A stretch of DNA of 64,000 bases from Cyanobacteria bacterium CYA (GCA_008363215.1 RHKP01000011.1:145689-209688), one strand, 5' to 3'; shown: positions 46,499 through 55,384, numbered from the stretch's first letter. Notes: generated from the letters alone by a model not told the origin. A program made the numbers and translations.

Positions 46499-46966
46499 TT
46501 ACGGCTCCGCGTTTGGCTTGTTGTCGAAACTGATCGGCGTGTCGGCGGGAAGTTTGGTCATCTTGACGATGGCCATGCTCATGGTCGGTTCGCGGGCGAT
46601 GTTGAGCACGAACTCGACCTTGTCGCCGACCTGGAACTGGTCGAGCATGACGTCGGGACCGAGGGTGTCGAACGGCATGGTCATGGCCTTCATGCCGGTG
46701 ACGCCGTCGGAGTTGACGTGCAGGTTCCCGCTCTTTCCCTTGAAGTTGGGGATGTGCTCGTGGTGGATGGTCAGTTGGGTGCGCGGGTCGGCCGGGTCGG
46801 GCAACGTCTCGATGATGCCGCGCACGGTGTAGGTCTCGTTGGGATGGGCCAGCGCGTTCATGCTGCTCTTGGCGGCCGGGGTCTCGGTGCCCTTCTTGCA
46901 CGCGGGGAGCGTGACAGCAGCGGCGACAAGCGTCGCGACAATCGCGGTGTGGAGATGAGGTATCAT
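46499..46966 (-). CDS. Copper-binding-type lipoprotein (CusF/SCO-accessory-like domain)
   Basis: 155 aa from the ATG at 46966 (the open frame begins 16 codons earlier). A lipobox L-P-A-C places the lipidated Cys near residue 23. The small domain has Y-T-V-R-G-I-I-E-T-L, L-T-I-H-H-E-H-I-P and G-M-K-A-M-T-M-P-F-D, the strand pattern and Met-rich M-x-M-P-F loop of the CusF-like copper-binding proteins that often accompany SCO1 and cytochrome oxidase assembly. The His/Met groups could bind Cu(I). No oxidase gene is near. Confidence 0.85.
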   Translation of the reverse strand: MIPHLHTAIVATLVAAAVTLPACKKGTETPAAKSSMNALAHPNETYTVRGIIETLPDPADPRTQLTIHHEHIPNFKGKSGNLHVNSDGVTGMKAMTMPFDTLGPDVMLDQFQVGDKVEFVLNIAREPTMSMAIVKMTKLPADTPISFDNKPNAEP

Positions 46967-47073
46967 GGCGTATTGAAGGCGGGCTGAGTACACGAAGATG
47001 GCGCAACGACGCACAGAAACTGAAGCGGCAGCGCCGGCGTCCCGCCCGTGATACAGCGCTCGGGATCAAAGAT

Positions 47074-47094
47074 GGACGGGCAAGACGCCCGTCC
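47074..47094 (-). repeat. Hairpin of a dispersed repeat downstream of the basic small gene
   Basis: GGACGGGC (47074-47081) and GCCCGTCC (47087-47094) pair over a 5-base loop. On the minus strand it follows the stop at 47106 by 11 bases and is followed by ATCTTTGAT, so it may also stop transcription weakly. Sequences of this kind recur in intergenic regions of many high-GC genomes. Confidence 0.5.
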
Positions 47095-47105
47095 CACCGA
47101 TTGGC

Positions 47106-47417
47106 TTACGCCTTTTCGATAGTGATGTACTCGGCCACCGAGTTGAGGTCGGCTTCGAGTTCGGGCGTCCAGGGCATGGTCCAGGTGTTGCCCGTGACGA
47201 CCTGCGCGATCTTGGCCCGCTTCTCGCGGTCATACCACATGCGCCCGCCGCGGATGTAGGCGTGCATGCGCTGACGACGCATGCGCTGAGCCCGCTTGAG
47301 CCCGCGGCTCACGCTGGCGTCACGGCGCATGAGCCGGGCGAGTGTCACGCGGGGACCCTTGGCGCGAGGAGCGGACTTGATGGTGCACTTGATGGTCTGA
47401 CCAGGCGTGAAAGACAT
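47106..47417 (-). CDS. Small basic protein of unknown function
   Basis: 103 aa, very rich in Arg and Lys. The N-terminus (F-T-P-G-Q-T-I-K-C-T-I-K-S-A-P-R-A-K-G-P-R-V-T split by short turns) looks like two beta-strands; the middle is a strongly basic helix (R-A-Q-R-M-R-R-Q-R-M) and the C-terminus has W-x-M-P-W-T-P-E-L-E and an acidic helix. The composition suggests RNA or ribosome contact. I do not recognise a family. It stands alone, divergent from the Memo-family gene. Confidence 0.75.
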   Translation of the reverse strand: MSFTPGQTIKCTIKSAPRAKGPRVTLARLMRRDASVSRGLKRAQRMRRQRMHAYIRGGRMWYDREKRAKIAQVVTGNTWTMPWTPELEADLNSVAEYITIEKA

Positions 47418-47572
47418 CCGTCCGCTCCCTTGCGGTTTGATTCAACTCATCCGGCGCGACGTCGCAGCCTCCCGATCGGGCGACGTGTCCCGGGCCGAAA
47501 GTGTAGCCGCGGCGGCGGCGGCGTCCACCGATAGCCCGCGGCGCTAGACTCCCCCTCGACCGAGGAGAATCC

Positions 47573-48937
47573 ATGTCCGCGACCCCAGAACAGGCCCCTC
47601 CCTTCGACGCCGGTCTTCCCCATCACCTGCGGGCGCGGCTGCGAAAGGTCCGCGGGTTCCCACTGCCTGCCCAGGCTCCGGACGGGAAGCAGCAGATCTT
47701 CCTCGGGTTGGCCGACGCTCAGCAGATTTCCGAACGGATCGTGGCGACGTTGCCGGCTGCCCAGCAGATCTTGCCGTTGCTGGACGGGAAGCACACGCCC
47801 GAGGAGATCGCCAAGGAAATCGGGAAAGGGCTGACACCCGTCTTTGTGCAGAATCTGGTCGCCCAGTTGGACCACGCCGGGCTGCTGCACGGGCCGGTAT
47901 TTGACGGGCTGGTGGTGGCGATGCGCCAGCAGTACGACAGCCTGGACCACCTGCCGCCGGGTTCGACCGCGCAGGTGGCAGAAATGCTGGCCGCGCAGGC
48001 ACTTGGAGAACAATCGACCGAAGAGCAGCGGGCTGCCATCGGGCCGGAGAAACTGCGCGAGGCGATGGATCAGTGGATCGATCAAGCGCTGTCGAAGGCC
48101 GAAAACCCCAGTCTGGACAATCTCCCCCGGGCGATCGTGGCGCCGCACATTGATTACCCACGGGGGTGGATCAACTACGGATCTATCTATGGGCGGCTAC
48201 GGGTGGTGGACCGCCCGGATCGGGTGGTGATTCTTGGGACCAACCACTTCGGGCAGGCGACCGGTGTATGCGCATGCGACAAGGGTTTTGAGAGTCCGCT
48301 AGGGCTTTGTCCTTACGATAAGGCGCTTGCGGAGAAGTTGAGTGAGAAGTTGGGGGCCGACGGGGCCGCCAAGTTGTTCGAGCACCGGTATGACCACGAG
48401 CGGGAGCACTCGATTGAGTTGCAGATTCCGTGGATTCAGCACTGCCTGGGGGCGGATGACCAAGGCAACTTCTGCCCGGTTTTTGGGGTTCTGATCCATG
48501 ATCCGGCGATCAATAACGGGGAGTCATACGACGGCAAGGGGCTGGGGCTTCAAGAGTTTGTCGATGCGATGAAGGCGACGTTGAGCGAGTTGGGCGGGCG
48601 GACGCTGCTCATCAGTTCGGCCGACCTGAGCCACGTGGGCCCGGCGTTCGGCGACCAGCAGCCATTGGCCGGAGAGGACGGAAAGGGCGAGGCGTTTCGT
48701 CACAAGGTAGCCGATCACGACCGCGAGATGCTCGAGCACGTGCGGAACAACCGTCCGTCGGACCTGGTCGCGTCGATGGCGTGGCAGCAGAACCCGACGC
48801 GATGGTGCTCGACGGGGAACCTGGTGGCGACGTTGCAGATCATCGAGCCGACGCGGATTGACCTGCTCAGTTATGCGGCGGCAATGGACCAGCAGGGAAT
48901 GAGTATGGTCAGCCACGCGGCGCTGGCGATGGAGTGA
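47573..48937 (+). CDS. AmmeMemoRadiSam system protein B (Memo family)
   Basis: 454 aa. Residues about 20-110 form an N-terminal helical domain not present in short Memo proteins. The Memo core has I-V-A-P-H-I-D-Y-x-R-G, I-L-G-T-N-H-F-G, H-S-I-E-L-Q-I-P-W-I-Q and L-I-S-S-A-D-L-S-H-V-G: His and Cys positions homologous to the dioxygenase-like site of MEMO1. In bacteria the gene is linked to a radical-SAM protein (AmmeMemoRadiSam); no such gene is visible here. The next small gene starts 5 bases after its stop. Confidence 0.9.
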   Translation: MSATPEQAPPFDAGLPHHLRARLRKVRGFPLPAQAPDGKQQIFLGLADAQQISERIVATLPAAQQILPLLDGKHTPEEIAKEIGKGLTPVFVQNLVAQLDHAGLLHGPVFDGLVVAMRQQYDSLDHLPPGSTAQVAEMLAAQALGEQSTEEQRAAIGPEKLREAMDQWIDQALSKAENPSLDNLPRAIVAPHIDYPRGWINYGSIYGRLRVVDRPDRVVILGTNHFGQATGVCACDKGFESPLGLCPYDKALAEKLSEKLGADGAAKLFEHRYDHEREHSIELQIPWIQHCLGADDQGNFCPVFGVLIHDPAINNGESYDGKGLGLQEFVDAMKATLSELGGRTLLISSADLSHVGPAFGDQQPLAGEDGKGEAFRHKVADHDREMLEHVRNNRPSDLVASMAWQQNPTRWCSTGNLVATLQIIEPTRIDLLSYAAAMDQQGMSMVSHAALAME

Positions 48938-48941
48938 GGCG

Positions 48942-49289
48942 TTGCTGACGGGCTGGCAGGTGGGCGGGCTGGTCGCCGGCGTAGTGATTGCCTGCGGCGG
49001 GGTGTATGTGCTGCGTTTTTCGCGCACGCGGGCGCAATGTGACGCAGACCGCTCCGCCGGGCCGGACGCCGGAGCGCTCGAATCGCTGCTGGGTCGAACG
49101 AGCGTGAGCACGCGGGCGGCGATCGGGCTGAGCCTGCTGGTGCTGGGGTATCACCTGGCGGCGTACGCGCTGCCGGCGGGGTGGTTGTGGCTGAAGGTGC
49201 CGCCCGAGCGGTTGTGGATTCTCGGGCTATCGATCGCGTTGTTGGTGGGGGGCTCGATTGCGTTGGATCGGGCGGAGGATCGGCAATAG
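48942..49289 (+). CDS. Small membrane protein of unknown function
   Basis: 115 aa from a TTG at 48942, with GGAG seven bases upstream; a GTG at 48960 is an alternative. Three membrane segments are visible: about residues 5-24, 57-80 and 90-108. No known family motif. It is tightly coupled to the Memo gene (4-base gap) and is followed by the structured leader of the pilM-like operon. Confidence 0.65.
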   Translation: MLTGWQVGGLVAGVVIACGGVYVLRFSRTRAQCDADRSAGPDAGALESLLGRTSVSTRAAIGLSLLVLGYHLAAYALPAGWLWLKVPPERLWILGLSIALLVGGSIALDRAEDRQ

Positions 49290-49488
49290 GGCGGTGTCAC
49301 GCGGGTGTCACGACCGGGTTGTGTGAGGGGAACCAGAGCCGAAGCATTTCGTATGCTTTGCTCGGCAGAATCCGGAGATGGGTGACCGAACGAGTGCGAG
49401 TCGGTACCATCGGCGGCCCGGGCTGAGTCCCGGGGGGGTTGACCGGACGGTGTCACGGAGTGTGACACCATGCTGAATGGGGAAGAAC
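49290..49488 (+). promoter_or_regulatory. Structured, repeat-rich leader of the pilM-like operon
   Basis: 199 bases with no gene but dense structure. GGTGTCACG occurs at 49293-49301 and again at 49304-49312 (11 bases apart), and a third time at 49449-49457. Three hairpins stand between: 49338-49366 (GCCGA/TCGGC and AGCAT/ATGCT around TTCGT), 49377-49411 (GATGG/CCATC and ACCGA/TCGGT), and 49417-49434 (CCCGGG/CCCGGG around CTGAGT). I compared it with the c-di-GMP-I consensus and found no match. It could be a regulatory RNA element, protein-binding sites, or both. Confidence 0.55.
49449..49469 (+). promoter_or_regulatory. Palindrome next to the pilM-like start
   Basis: GGTGTCAC (49449-49456) and GTGACACC (49462-49469) are perfect inverted copies around GGAGT. 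The arms repeat the direct-repeat unit found at 49293 and 49304. The site ends 19 bases before the start at 49489. It may be an operator, or an RNA hairpin that would hide the GGAG in its loop. Confidence 0.55.
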
Positions 49489-51588
49489 ATGGCTTCTTCG
49501 AACACATGCTGGGGCATCGAGATCGGGGCCGGCGGCGTGCGCGGGTTGAAGTTGCAGTCCGACGGGGAGAACCTCCGCGTGCTGGACTTCATTTCGTTCG
49601 ACCATCCCAAGGTCCTGTCGACGCCGGAACTGGACCAGGACGACGCGACGCGAGTGGCGCTGGGCATGTTGGCCAGCCAGTATGACCTGTCGAACGCGCA
49701 GGTGGCGATTTCGGTTCCGGGGCACCAGAGTTTTGCGCGGTTTGCCAAGTTGCCGCCGGTCGAGCCCAAGAAGGTTCCCGACATCGTCAAGTTCGAGGCG
49801 GTGCAGCAGATTCCATTCCCGCTGGAAGACGTCGAGTGGGACTTTCAGACGTTCGTCAGCCCGGACTCGCCCGAGGTCGAGGTGGGCATCTTCGCGATCA
49901 CGCGGCAGCGGATCATGGAGCGCCTCACGCTGCTGGGCGACGTGGGCATCACGCCCGACGTGGCCACGCTCAGTCCGATCGCGCTCTACAACGCGTTTGC
50001 CTACGACCTTGAGTTCACCGAGAGCACGATGGGCACGATCCTGCTGGACATCGGCACGTTGGCCAGCGACCTGGTGATCGCACACTCGGGGCGTGTGTGG
50101 GTGCGGACGTTCCCGATCGGCGGGCACCAGTTCACCGAGGCGCTGGCCGAGACGTTCAAACTCCCGTACTCGAAGGCGGAGAAGTTGAAGCGTGAGGCCG
50201 AGCAGAGCAAGCACGCGCGTCACGTATTCCAGGCGATGCGTCCGGTGTTTACCGACCTGGTGCAGGAGGTGCAGCGTTCGATCGGGTACTACCAGTCGCT
50301 GCATCCGAACTCGGAACTGAAACGGTTGATCGGCGTAGGTTCGACGTTCGCGCTGCCCGGGCTGCGGAAGTATCTCAAGCAGCAGTTGCAGATAGACGTA
50401 TACAAACTGGAGCAGTTCAAGCGCATCAACGTGGACGGGCCGCGGGCCGGCGAGTTCCAGACCGCGTCGATCAATCTCTCGACCGCGTACGGGCTGGCGC
50501 TGCAGGGGCTGCGGATGGCCACGCTGGAAGCCAACCTGATGCCGACCAAGTTGGTGCGTGAGGCAATGTGGCGTCGCAAGACGGCGTGGTTCGGGGCCGC
50601 GGCGGCGGTGGCGGCGGCGGCCAGCGCGGCGCTGTTCATCCGCCCGATGATGGACAACGCGGCGATCACCGCAGCCGGCACGCCCGCACAGTTCCAGCAG
50701 GCGATCAACGACGCCGGCGCACGCAAGGCGTCGGCCCAGAAAATGGGTGTGCTGGCCGGAGGCGGCGACCAGTTGGCGGCCGAGCAGATGATCCACATGC
50801 TCGACACCAGGGAAATCTTCGGGCACATCGTCAGCGATGTGGGCGCGATGCTTGCAGCGGCCGAGAGCGAACGCGGCGACCTGCGCGGCGATGTGCCGGT
50901 GTACACAGTCAACTCGATCACGACGGACTATCGCCCGGGCGCATCGGCGGCGGCCGATCCGATGAGCGGAATGAGTCAGTCGGGACGCGAGGAGAACCCC
51001 GAGTTCACCGAGTTCGTGCAGCGTCCCGGCGGGCCTGGCGCATCGTTCGGGCCCAGGCCCACTCCCGGGGCCGGGGCGGGCGGTGAACCCGAAGAAGTCA
51101 AGGACAAGGCGCGCATCTACGTGGAGGTGCAACTGACCACGATCGCGCCTGATTACTACAAGTTCACGACCGACACGATCGAGCAGTGGCTGCGCGAGAA
51201 CGCGAAGCGCAAGGGGCTGTCGTACGAGATCTACCTTGAGGACGATTTCTGGACGCACCAGCGGCTGGAAGCGTCGAGCGCCGCACCGGGCGCACGCGAT
51301 CGGGGCCCGCGCACCGCGCGGCGGGGCCCGGACACCGAGTTCGTCGAGATCCAGCCGATGCCCGGGGCCCCGGGCGGACGCATGCCGGTCCCCGAGCAGG
51401 GACGCGGGGGCGGGGAGCGGCCATATGTCGGAGACCCCGGAACGACGCAGACCCAGGTGGACCTGGATCGACTGGCTCCGCTGAGCCCGCCGGAGGACAC
51501 CGGGCCGGCGCCGACGGGCACGGTGACGGTGCGGTGGTATGTCATCCTCGAGCCTGAGGCCGAGGCGAGCGAAGGGGGTGAATCGTGA
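49489..51588 (+). CDS. PilM-like type IV pilus / type II secretion ATPase-fold protein with C-terminal extension
   Basis: 699 aa from the ATG at 49489 (GGGGAAG just upstream; an ATG at 49477 adds four residues). Residues about 5-345 are the PilM fold: W-G-I-E-I-G-A-G-G-V-R-G-L-K-L, T-I-L-L-D-I-G-T-L-A-S-D-L-V-I-A, F-P-I-G-G-H-Q-F-T-E-A-L, and L-I-G-V-G-S-T-F-A-L-P-G-L. PilM is normally a soluble partner of PilN; here an Ala-rich membrane helix at about 363-385 and an extracytoplasmic region with G/P-rich linkers and a beta domain (Y-V-E-V-Q-L-T-T-I-A) follow, as though PilM and a PilN-like part were fused. GTGA overlap with the next gene. Confidence 0.85.
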   Translation: MASSNTCWGIEIGAGGVRGLKLQSDGENLRVLDFISFDHPKVLSTPELDQDDATRVALGMLASQYDLSNAQVAISVPGHQSFARFAKLPPVEPKKVPDIVKFEAVQQIPFPLEDVEWDFQTFVSPDSPEVEVGIFAITRQRIMERLTLLGDVGITPDVATLSPIALYNAFAYDLEFTESTMGTILLDIGTLASDLVIAHSGRVWVRTFPIGGHQFTEALAETFKLPYSKAEKLKREAEQSKHARHVFQAMRPVFTDLVQEVQRSIGYYQSLHPNSELKRLIGVGSTFALPGLRKYLKQQLQIDVYKLEQFKRINVDGPRAGEFQTASINLSTAYGLALQGLRMATLEANLMPTKLVREAMWRRKTAWFGAAAAVAAAASAALFIRPMMDNAAITAAGTPAQFQQAINDAGARKASAQKMGVLAGGGDQLAAEQMIHMLDTREIFGHIVSDVGAMLAAAESERGDLRGDVPVYTVNSITTDYRPGASAAADPMSGMSQSGREENPEFTEFVQRPGGPGASFGPRPTPGAGAGGEPEEVKDKARIYVEVQLTTIAPDYYKFTTDTIEQWLRENAKRKGLSYEIYLEDDFWTHQRLEASSAAPGARDRGPRTARRGPDTEFVEIQPMPGAPGGRMPVPEQGRGGGERPYVGDPGTTQTQVDLDRLAPLSPPEDTGPAPTGTVTVRWYVILEPEAEASEGGES

Positions 51589-53036
51589 AAGGCGTGCTCG
51601 GCTGGGTGAAGGGGCACATCGTCATCGTGGTGATGGTGCTGGTGATGCTGGCGCTGCCGCCCACGGCGTACATCATCAGCACGAAGATGAACGCGGGGAT
51701 CGCCAAGCAGCAGTCGCAGGCGTACAACGACGAGAAGCAGAAGATATCGCGCGCGGCCAAGGTGACCTACACGCTGCCGCGGATCAGTTCGAGCGAGTCG
51801 GCGGAGTCGCTGAGCCAGAGTCGGGCGCCTAATGACCACGTGACAAACTGGTACGTGGAGCAGCGGCGTCTGCGTGAGGCGCAGATCGCCGAGGTGACGG
51901 CGGCGGCGATGGCGTTCAACCGGGGCGACCACCAGCCGCTGGTGGGCAACTTTCCGCCGGCTCCCAATGCCGGCGACCGGGACAAGCGCTTTGCCGCCCG
52001 CGCGGTGGCCGAGGCGATCACGGGCGGGCGCGGGGGCGGCCAGTCGGCCTATGCGCTGCTTTTCGAGCGGATGGGGGCGGGTGATCCGCCGACGCGCGAG
52101 GAAGTGGGGCGTTCGATCGGGGAGTATCAGGATCGCCAGATGGACGCGATGGCATCGCAGAGCGCGACGGGCAACGTCACGCCCCAGCAGCGCGACGAGT
52201 TGTCCGCGCAACTGGTCGAGCGCCGCCTGGCCGAGTACCGGCGCGGGGCCGACGTCGTGTCGTTCTATGGGTCGCCGGGCGTGCTGTATGACGGGGCTGA
52301 GGCTTCGACGCGCGGACTGGGCGGTTCGCGCGGATCGCGTGGTGCGGCCGCGTCGACCATCCCAAGCGTGATGCCCGACAATCCCCCTTCGCTGACCGAG
52401 GCGTACCTGTGGCAGTGGGACTTCTGGGTCGTGGAAGACCTGCTGCGTGCGGTCGTGCGGGCCAATGCCGATGCGACGGGTGATCCGCTGCCGGCCTCGG
52501 CGGCCGTGGTCAAGCGGATTGAGTCGATCCGCCTGGACGCCTACCCGATGCGCAAGCCGGTCGATCCCGCGGCGGCCGCCGGGGGAGATCCGTTCTCCAG
52601 CGGCGGCGGGCCGACGGGTTTCCCCGGCGGGATGAGCGTCGGCGGGGAGACCGGCGGCTCTCCCAAGTTGACGCTGACAAACCGCAAGTCGGGCGACGGA
52701 CCTTATGACCTGCGGCACGCCACGATGACAGTGGTGGTCTCTTCGGCTCGGTTGCCCAAGTTCCTTTCGGCCATCAAGGCGACCAACCTGATGACGGTCA
52801 CAGACCTGGACGTCGAGGAGGTCGACGTGTGGCGGGATCTGGCTGAAGGCTATTTCTATGGGGAAGAGCATGTCGTGCGGGCCACGGTCCGCGTCGAATC
52901 GGTGTGGCTGCGTGAGTGGACCAAACAATTCATGCCGCAGGATGTGCGCACGGCGCTGGGCATTCCAGACGACCCCAAGCCCGGATCAGGCGGCGGGGAA
53001 GGCGAGTCGGGCGAGGGCGTGAACAGCGAAGGTTGA
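51585..53036 (+). CDS. Membrane-anchored PilO-like protein of the pilM operon
   Basis: 483 aa, GTG start overlapping the previous stop (GTGA) behind a GGGGGTG site. One membrane helix at about residues 10-32; the rest is extracytoplasmic. The C-terminal part (M-T-V-V-V-S-S-A-R-L-P-K-F-L-S-A-I, V-R-A-T-V-R-V-E-S-V-W-L) has the strand-helix-strand pattern of the PilO ferredoxin-like domain, with G/S/P-rich linkers before. By place and shape it is a PilO-like partner of the PilM-like protein, but the sequence is far from characterised PilO. Confidence 0.65.
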   Translation: MKGVLGWVKGHIVIVVMVLVMLALPPTAYIISTKMNAGIAKQQSQAYNDEKQKISRAAKVTYTLPRISSSESAESLSQSRAPNDHVTNWYVEQRRLREAQIAEVTAAAMAFNRGDHQPLVGNFPPAPNAGDRDKRFAARAVAEAITGGRGGGQSAYALLFERMGAGDPPTREEVGRSIGEYQDRQMDAMASQSATGNVTPQQRDELSAQLVERRLAEYRRGADVVSFYGSPGVLYDGAEASTRGLGGSRGSRGAAASTIPSVMPDNPPSLTEAYLWQWDFWVVEDLLRAVVRANADATGDPLPASAAVVKRIESIRLDAYPMRKPVDPAAAAGGDPFSSGGGPTGFPGGMSVGGETGGSPKLTLTNRKSGDGPYDLRHATMTVVVSSARLPKFLSAIKATNLMTVTDLDVEEVDVWRDLAEGYFYGEEHVVRATVRVESVWLREWTKQFMPQDVRTALGIPDDPKPGSGGGEGESGEGVNSEG

Positions 53037-53072
53037 TGCGGCGTTGACCAGACGCTTTGAAGGGGATTGGCA

Positions 53073-55280
53073 ATGAGGCTCAAGGGCATCAGCGTGTTCG
53101 AGCAGCACATCGAGAAGGTCGTGCTGGCCGTCATGGTGTGCGTGCTGCTTGGCGTCGTGAGCATGCAGTTTCTGTATCAGCCGAACATGATCGACACGGG
53201 CGGGCGCAAAGTGCCTCCGCAGGCGGTGTTCGGGGAGTTGCGCAAGGAAGTCGATCGCCTGCGTGCTGAAGTGAACGACGGCGCGCCGCCGCTGCCCGAG
53301 GTGGTCACGCCGGACCTGCGAGGGGCCTACCAGCAGGCGATCAGCCAGCAGGGCAGCGTGCCCGAAGAGTTGGACATCGCGTTCGGACCGGCACCCCGCA
53401 TCGGCGGGGCGATCGACCTGGGCCCGGTGGTCGACGGCCCGATCATGGCGATGACGGTGCCGGCACCAGGCAATGCGCTGGGCAACGCGCAGTGGATCGC
53501 CGTCGATCCGTATGTGCTCGAAGAAAACCCCGACCTGGCGTCGTATCTGCCGCCTGAGCAGCCTTACGACATGCCGGGGGTGACAGTGTCGGCAGTGATC
53601 GACGGGCGGGCGCTTCAGGATCTGCTGCGTGAGGGCGATGGGGAACATCGTCCGATCCCGTCGAGTTGGGTGCGAGGCGGGCTGGCGGTGCTTGGTGTCG
53701 AGGCCGAACGTCAGCGCCAGAACATCGACGGGACATGGGGCCCGACCGAACAGGTCGAGCCGGTGCCGGGGGCGTTCAAACTGCTGACGGCCGCCGAGTC
53801 GGCCAAGACCCTGAATCCCGTGGAACTGCGTGAGGTGGTGCTGCGTGCCGAGCAGTCAGCCGACCTGATCGCCAGGCCGGACTATCTGCCGGCCATCGCC
53901 GGTCCTGAATGGCTCGAGCCGGAAAAGGCGATGGCGCGCGATGAGCAGTTGGCCAGGATGAGCGAGGTGGACGTGCTGCGGCATCGTCGCTCGCGCGTGC
54001 TGGACCGGATCGAGCAGAACCGCCGGCGACTGGAGGCCAGTCCGGATGCCAATGCGCCGACGCGCGAGCGCGGAAACCCCGAGTTGGTCCCCGGGGGCGG
54101 CAAGGGCGGAGGCTTGCCCGGACAGCCTCAGCGTGATCCCGGTGCCGATCAGCGCGCCAAGGAGCGCGAGCAGCAGCGTGAGGAGCGGCGTCGTCAGCAA
54201 ATTCTGAACACGATCAAAGACCTGGAAGGCCAGGTCGCGCAGATTGAGAAGGAACTGGCCGACAAGGGTTTCCCCGTGGCCAGCGAAGATCGACTGACGA
54301 CGCCGGCCGAAGCGGAGCGTCGGGATCCGTTGCTCAATCGCGGTCTGCTGGGCAACGAGAGTTTCAAGGTGTGGGCGCATGACATCGCGGTTGAGCCGGG
54401 AGCGGTGTACCGCTATCGCCTGCGCGTGCGGGTGAACAACCCGATCTATGGCAAAGAGCGCCTGCTGGACGCCGGTGCGGGCGACGATCTGGAACTGGCC
54501 AGGCAGCCGTACGCCTTCAGCGAGTGGTCTGCGTGGACGAATGACGTGATGGTGGGCAAGGAGACGTACCTGTTCCTGACCGCCGGCAACGAGGCGAAGC
54601 AGGCCGGCGATGCTCTGGCCACGCTGGGAGGTGGTGGGGCCAAAGTGTCGGCCGAGGTTTATCACATGTACTACGGGCACTACCGGCGTGGCTCGGCCAC
54701 ATTGACGCCCGGGGACAGCGTGTACACGGACGTGCGCCTGCCGGACCGGTTGTACCTGTTTGACACGGCAAAGGTGAGCAGGGAAGAGGCCTACCGCCTG
54801 GCGGGCGTGACGCCGGACGACCGGCGTCGTGTGCCGAATATGCCGTATCCGCCGAGCCGGGCACCGTACATGCCCATTCCGGGCAATCCGGGCGAACGGG
54901 ACGCGCCCAACCCCGAATTCGTCAAGCCGGGTCCACAGCAGTCGCCGGAGTTTGTGCCGTACAACCCCGGCGGAACGCCAGGGGGCCCGACTCAGGCAGC
55001 ACTCGAGCCTGAAGAACTGCCCGACGGGGTGACTGAGTCACCTGACCGGGTGACGGTGACGATGGACGTGATTCTGCTGGACGTGGTGGAACTCCCTCTG
55101 GAGGTGCCCGGTGGAGGCGCCAGGCCGCGGGCGGTGGTGTACGCCTACTTCGAGACGGAGGGAGGCGTGGTGGAGCACCGACGGGTGGATGAAGACACGC
55201 AGTCGCGCGCGTACGAACTTGTTCGGGCTTCGTACAGGCTTGGGGAGCCGGACGAGAGCGAGACGGCGGCGACGCCGTGA
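53073..55280 (+). CDS. Membrane-anchored coiled-coil protein, third gene of the pilM operon
   Basis: 735 aa from the ATG at 53073, with AGGGG seven bases upstream. One membrane helix at about residues 15-37. After a 250-residue domain there is a coiled-coil segment (about 305-405) rich in Arg, Glu and Gln, then a beta domain and a Pro/Gly-rich stretch (P-N-P-E-F-V) before a final strand-rich part (V-T-V-T-M-D-V-I-L-L-D-V-V-E-L). The last part resembles the corresponding strands of the two genes upstream. I recognise no named family; a periplasmic element of a pilus or secretion platform is the likeliest reading. Confidence 0.65.
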   Translation: MRLKGISVFEQHIEKVVLAVMVCVLLGVVSMQFLYQPNMIDTGGRKVPPQAVFGELRKEVDRLRAEVNDGAPPLPEVVTPDLRGAYQQAISQQGSVPEELDIAFGPAPRIGGAIDLGPVVDGPIMAMTVPAPGNALGNAQWIAVDPYVLEENPDLASYLPPEQPYDMPGVTVSAVIDGRALQDLLREGDGEHRPIPSSWVRGGLAVLGVEAERQRQNIDGTWGPTEQVEPVPGAFKLLTAAESAKTLNPVELREVVLRAEQSADLIARPDYLPAIAGPEWLEPEKAMARDEQLARMSEVDVLRHRRSRVLDRIEQNRRRLEASPDANAPTRERGNPELVPGGGKGGGLPGQPQRDPGADQRAKEREQQREERRRQQILNTIKDLEGQVAQIEKELADKGFPVASEDRLTTPAEAERRDPLLNRGLLGNESFKVWAHDIAVEPGAVYRYRLRVRVNNPIYGKERLLDAGAGDDLELARQPYAFSEWSAWTNDVMVGKETYLFLTAGNEAKQAGDALATLGGGGAKVSAEVYHMYYGHYRRGSATLTPGDSVYTDVRLPDRLYLFDTAKVSREEAYRLAGVTPDDRRRVPNMPYPPSRAPYMPIPGNPGERDAPNPEFVKPGPQQSPEFVPYNPGGTPGGPTQAALEPEELPDGVTESPDRVTVTMDVILLDVVELPLEVPGGGARPRAVVYAYFETEGGVVEHRRVDEDTQSRAYELVRASYRLGEPDESETAATP

Positions 55281-55356
55281 GGCGGGATCGGCCCCCGAGC
55301 CGGGCGTAGATGTCCGGGAATTGTGGGAGGCGGGTGGAATTGATCGTATTGGGTGC

Positions 55357-55384
55357 TTGACGTGGTGGAAGGGAGACCTAGTAT
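55357..55384 (+). promoter_or_regulatory. Sigma70-like promoter of the 23S-5S unit
   Basis: TTGACG (55357-55362) and TAGTAT (55379-55384) are 16 bases apart, the best consensus match seen in the window. The transcript would start near 55391 and run through a leader of about 270 bases before the mature 23S. The whole gap 55281-55658 has no gene; it also contains a hairpin CTCTCC...GGGAGAG near 55502-55522. Confidence 0.75.

Noticed and set aside
49290..49488. c-di-GMP-I (GEMM) riboswitch in the pilM leader
   Set aside because: The conserved GCAAA and CGCAAAG cores of GEMM are absent; only a short GGTGACCGA resembles part of it.
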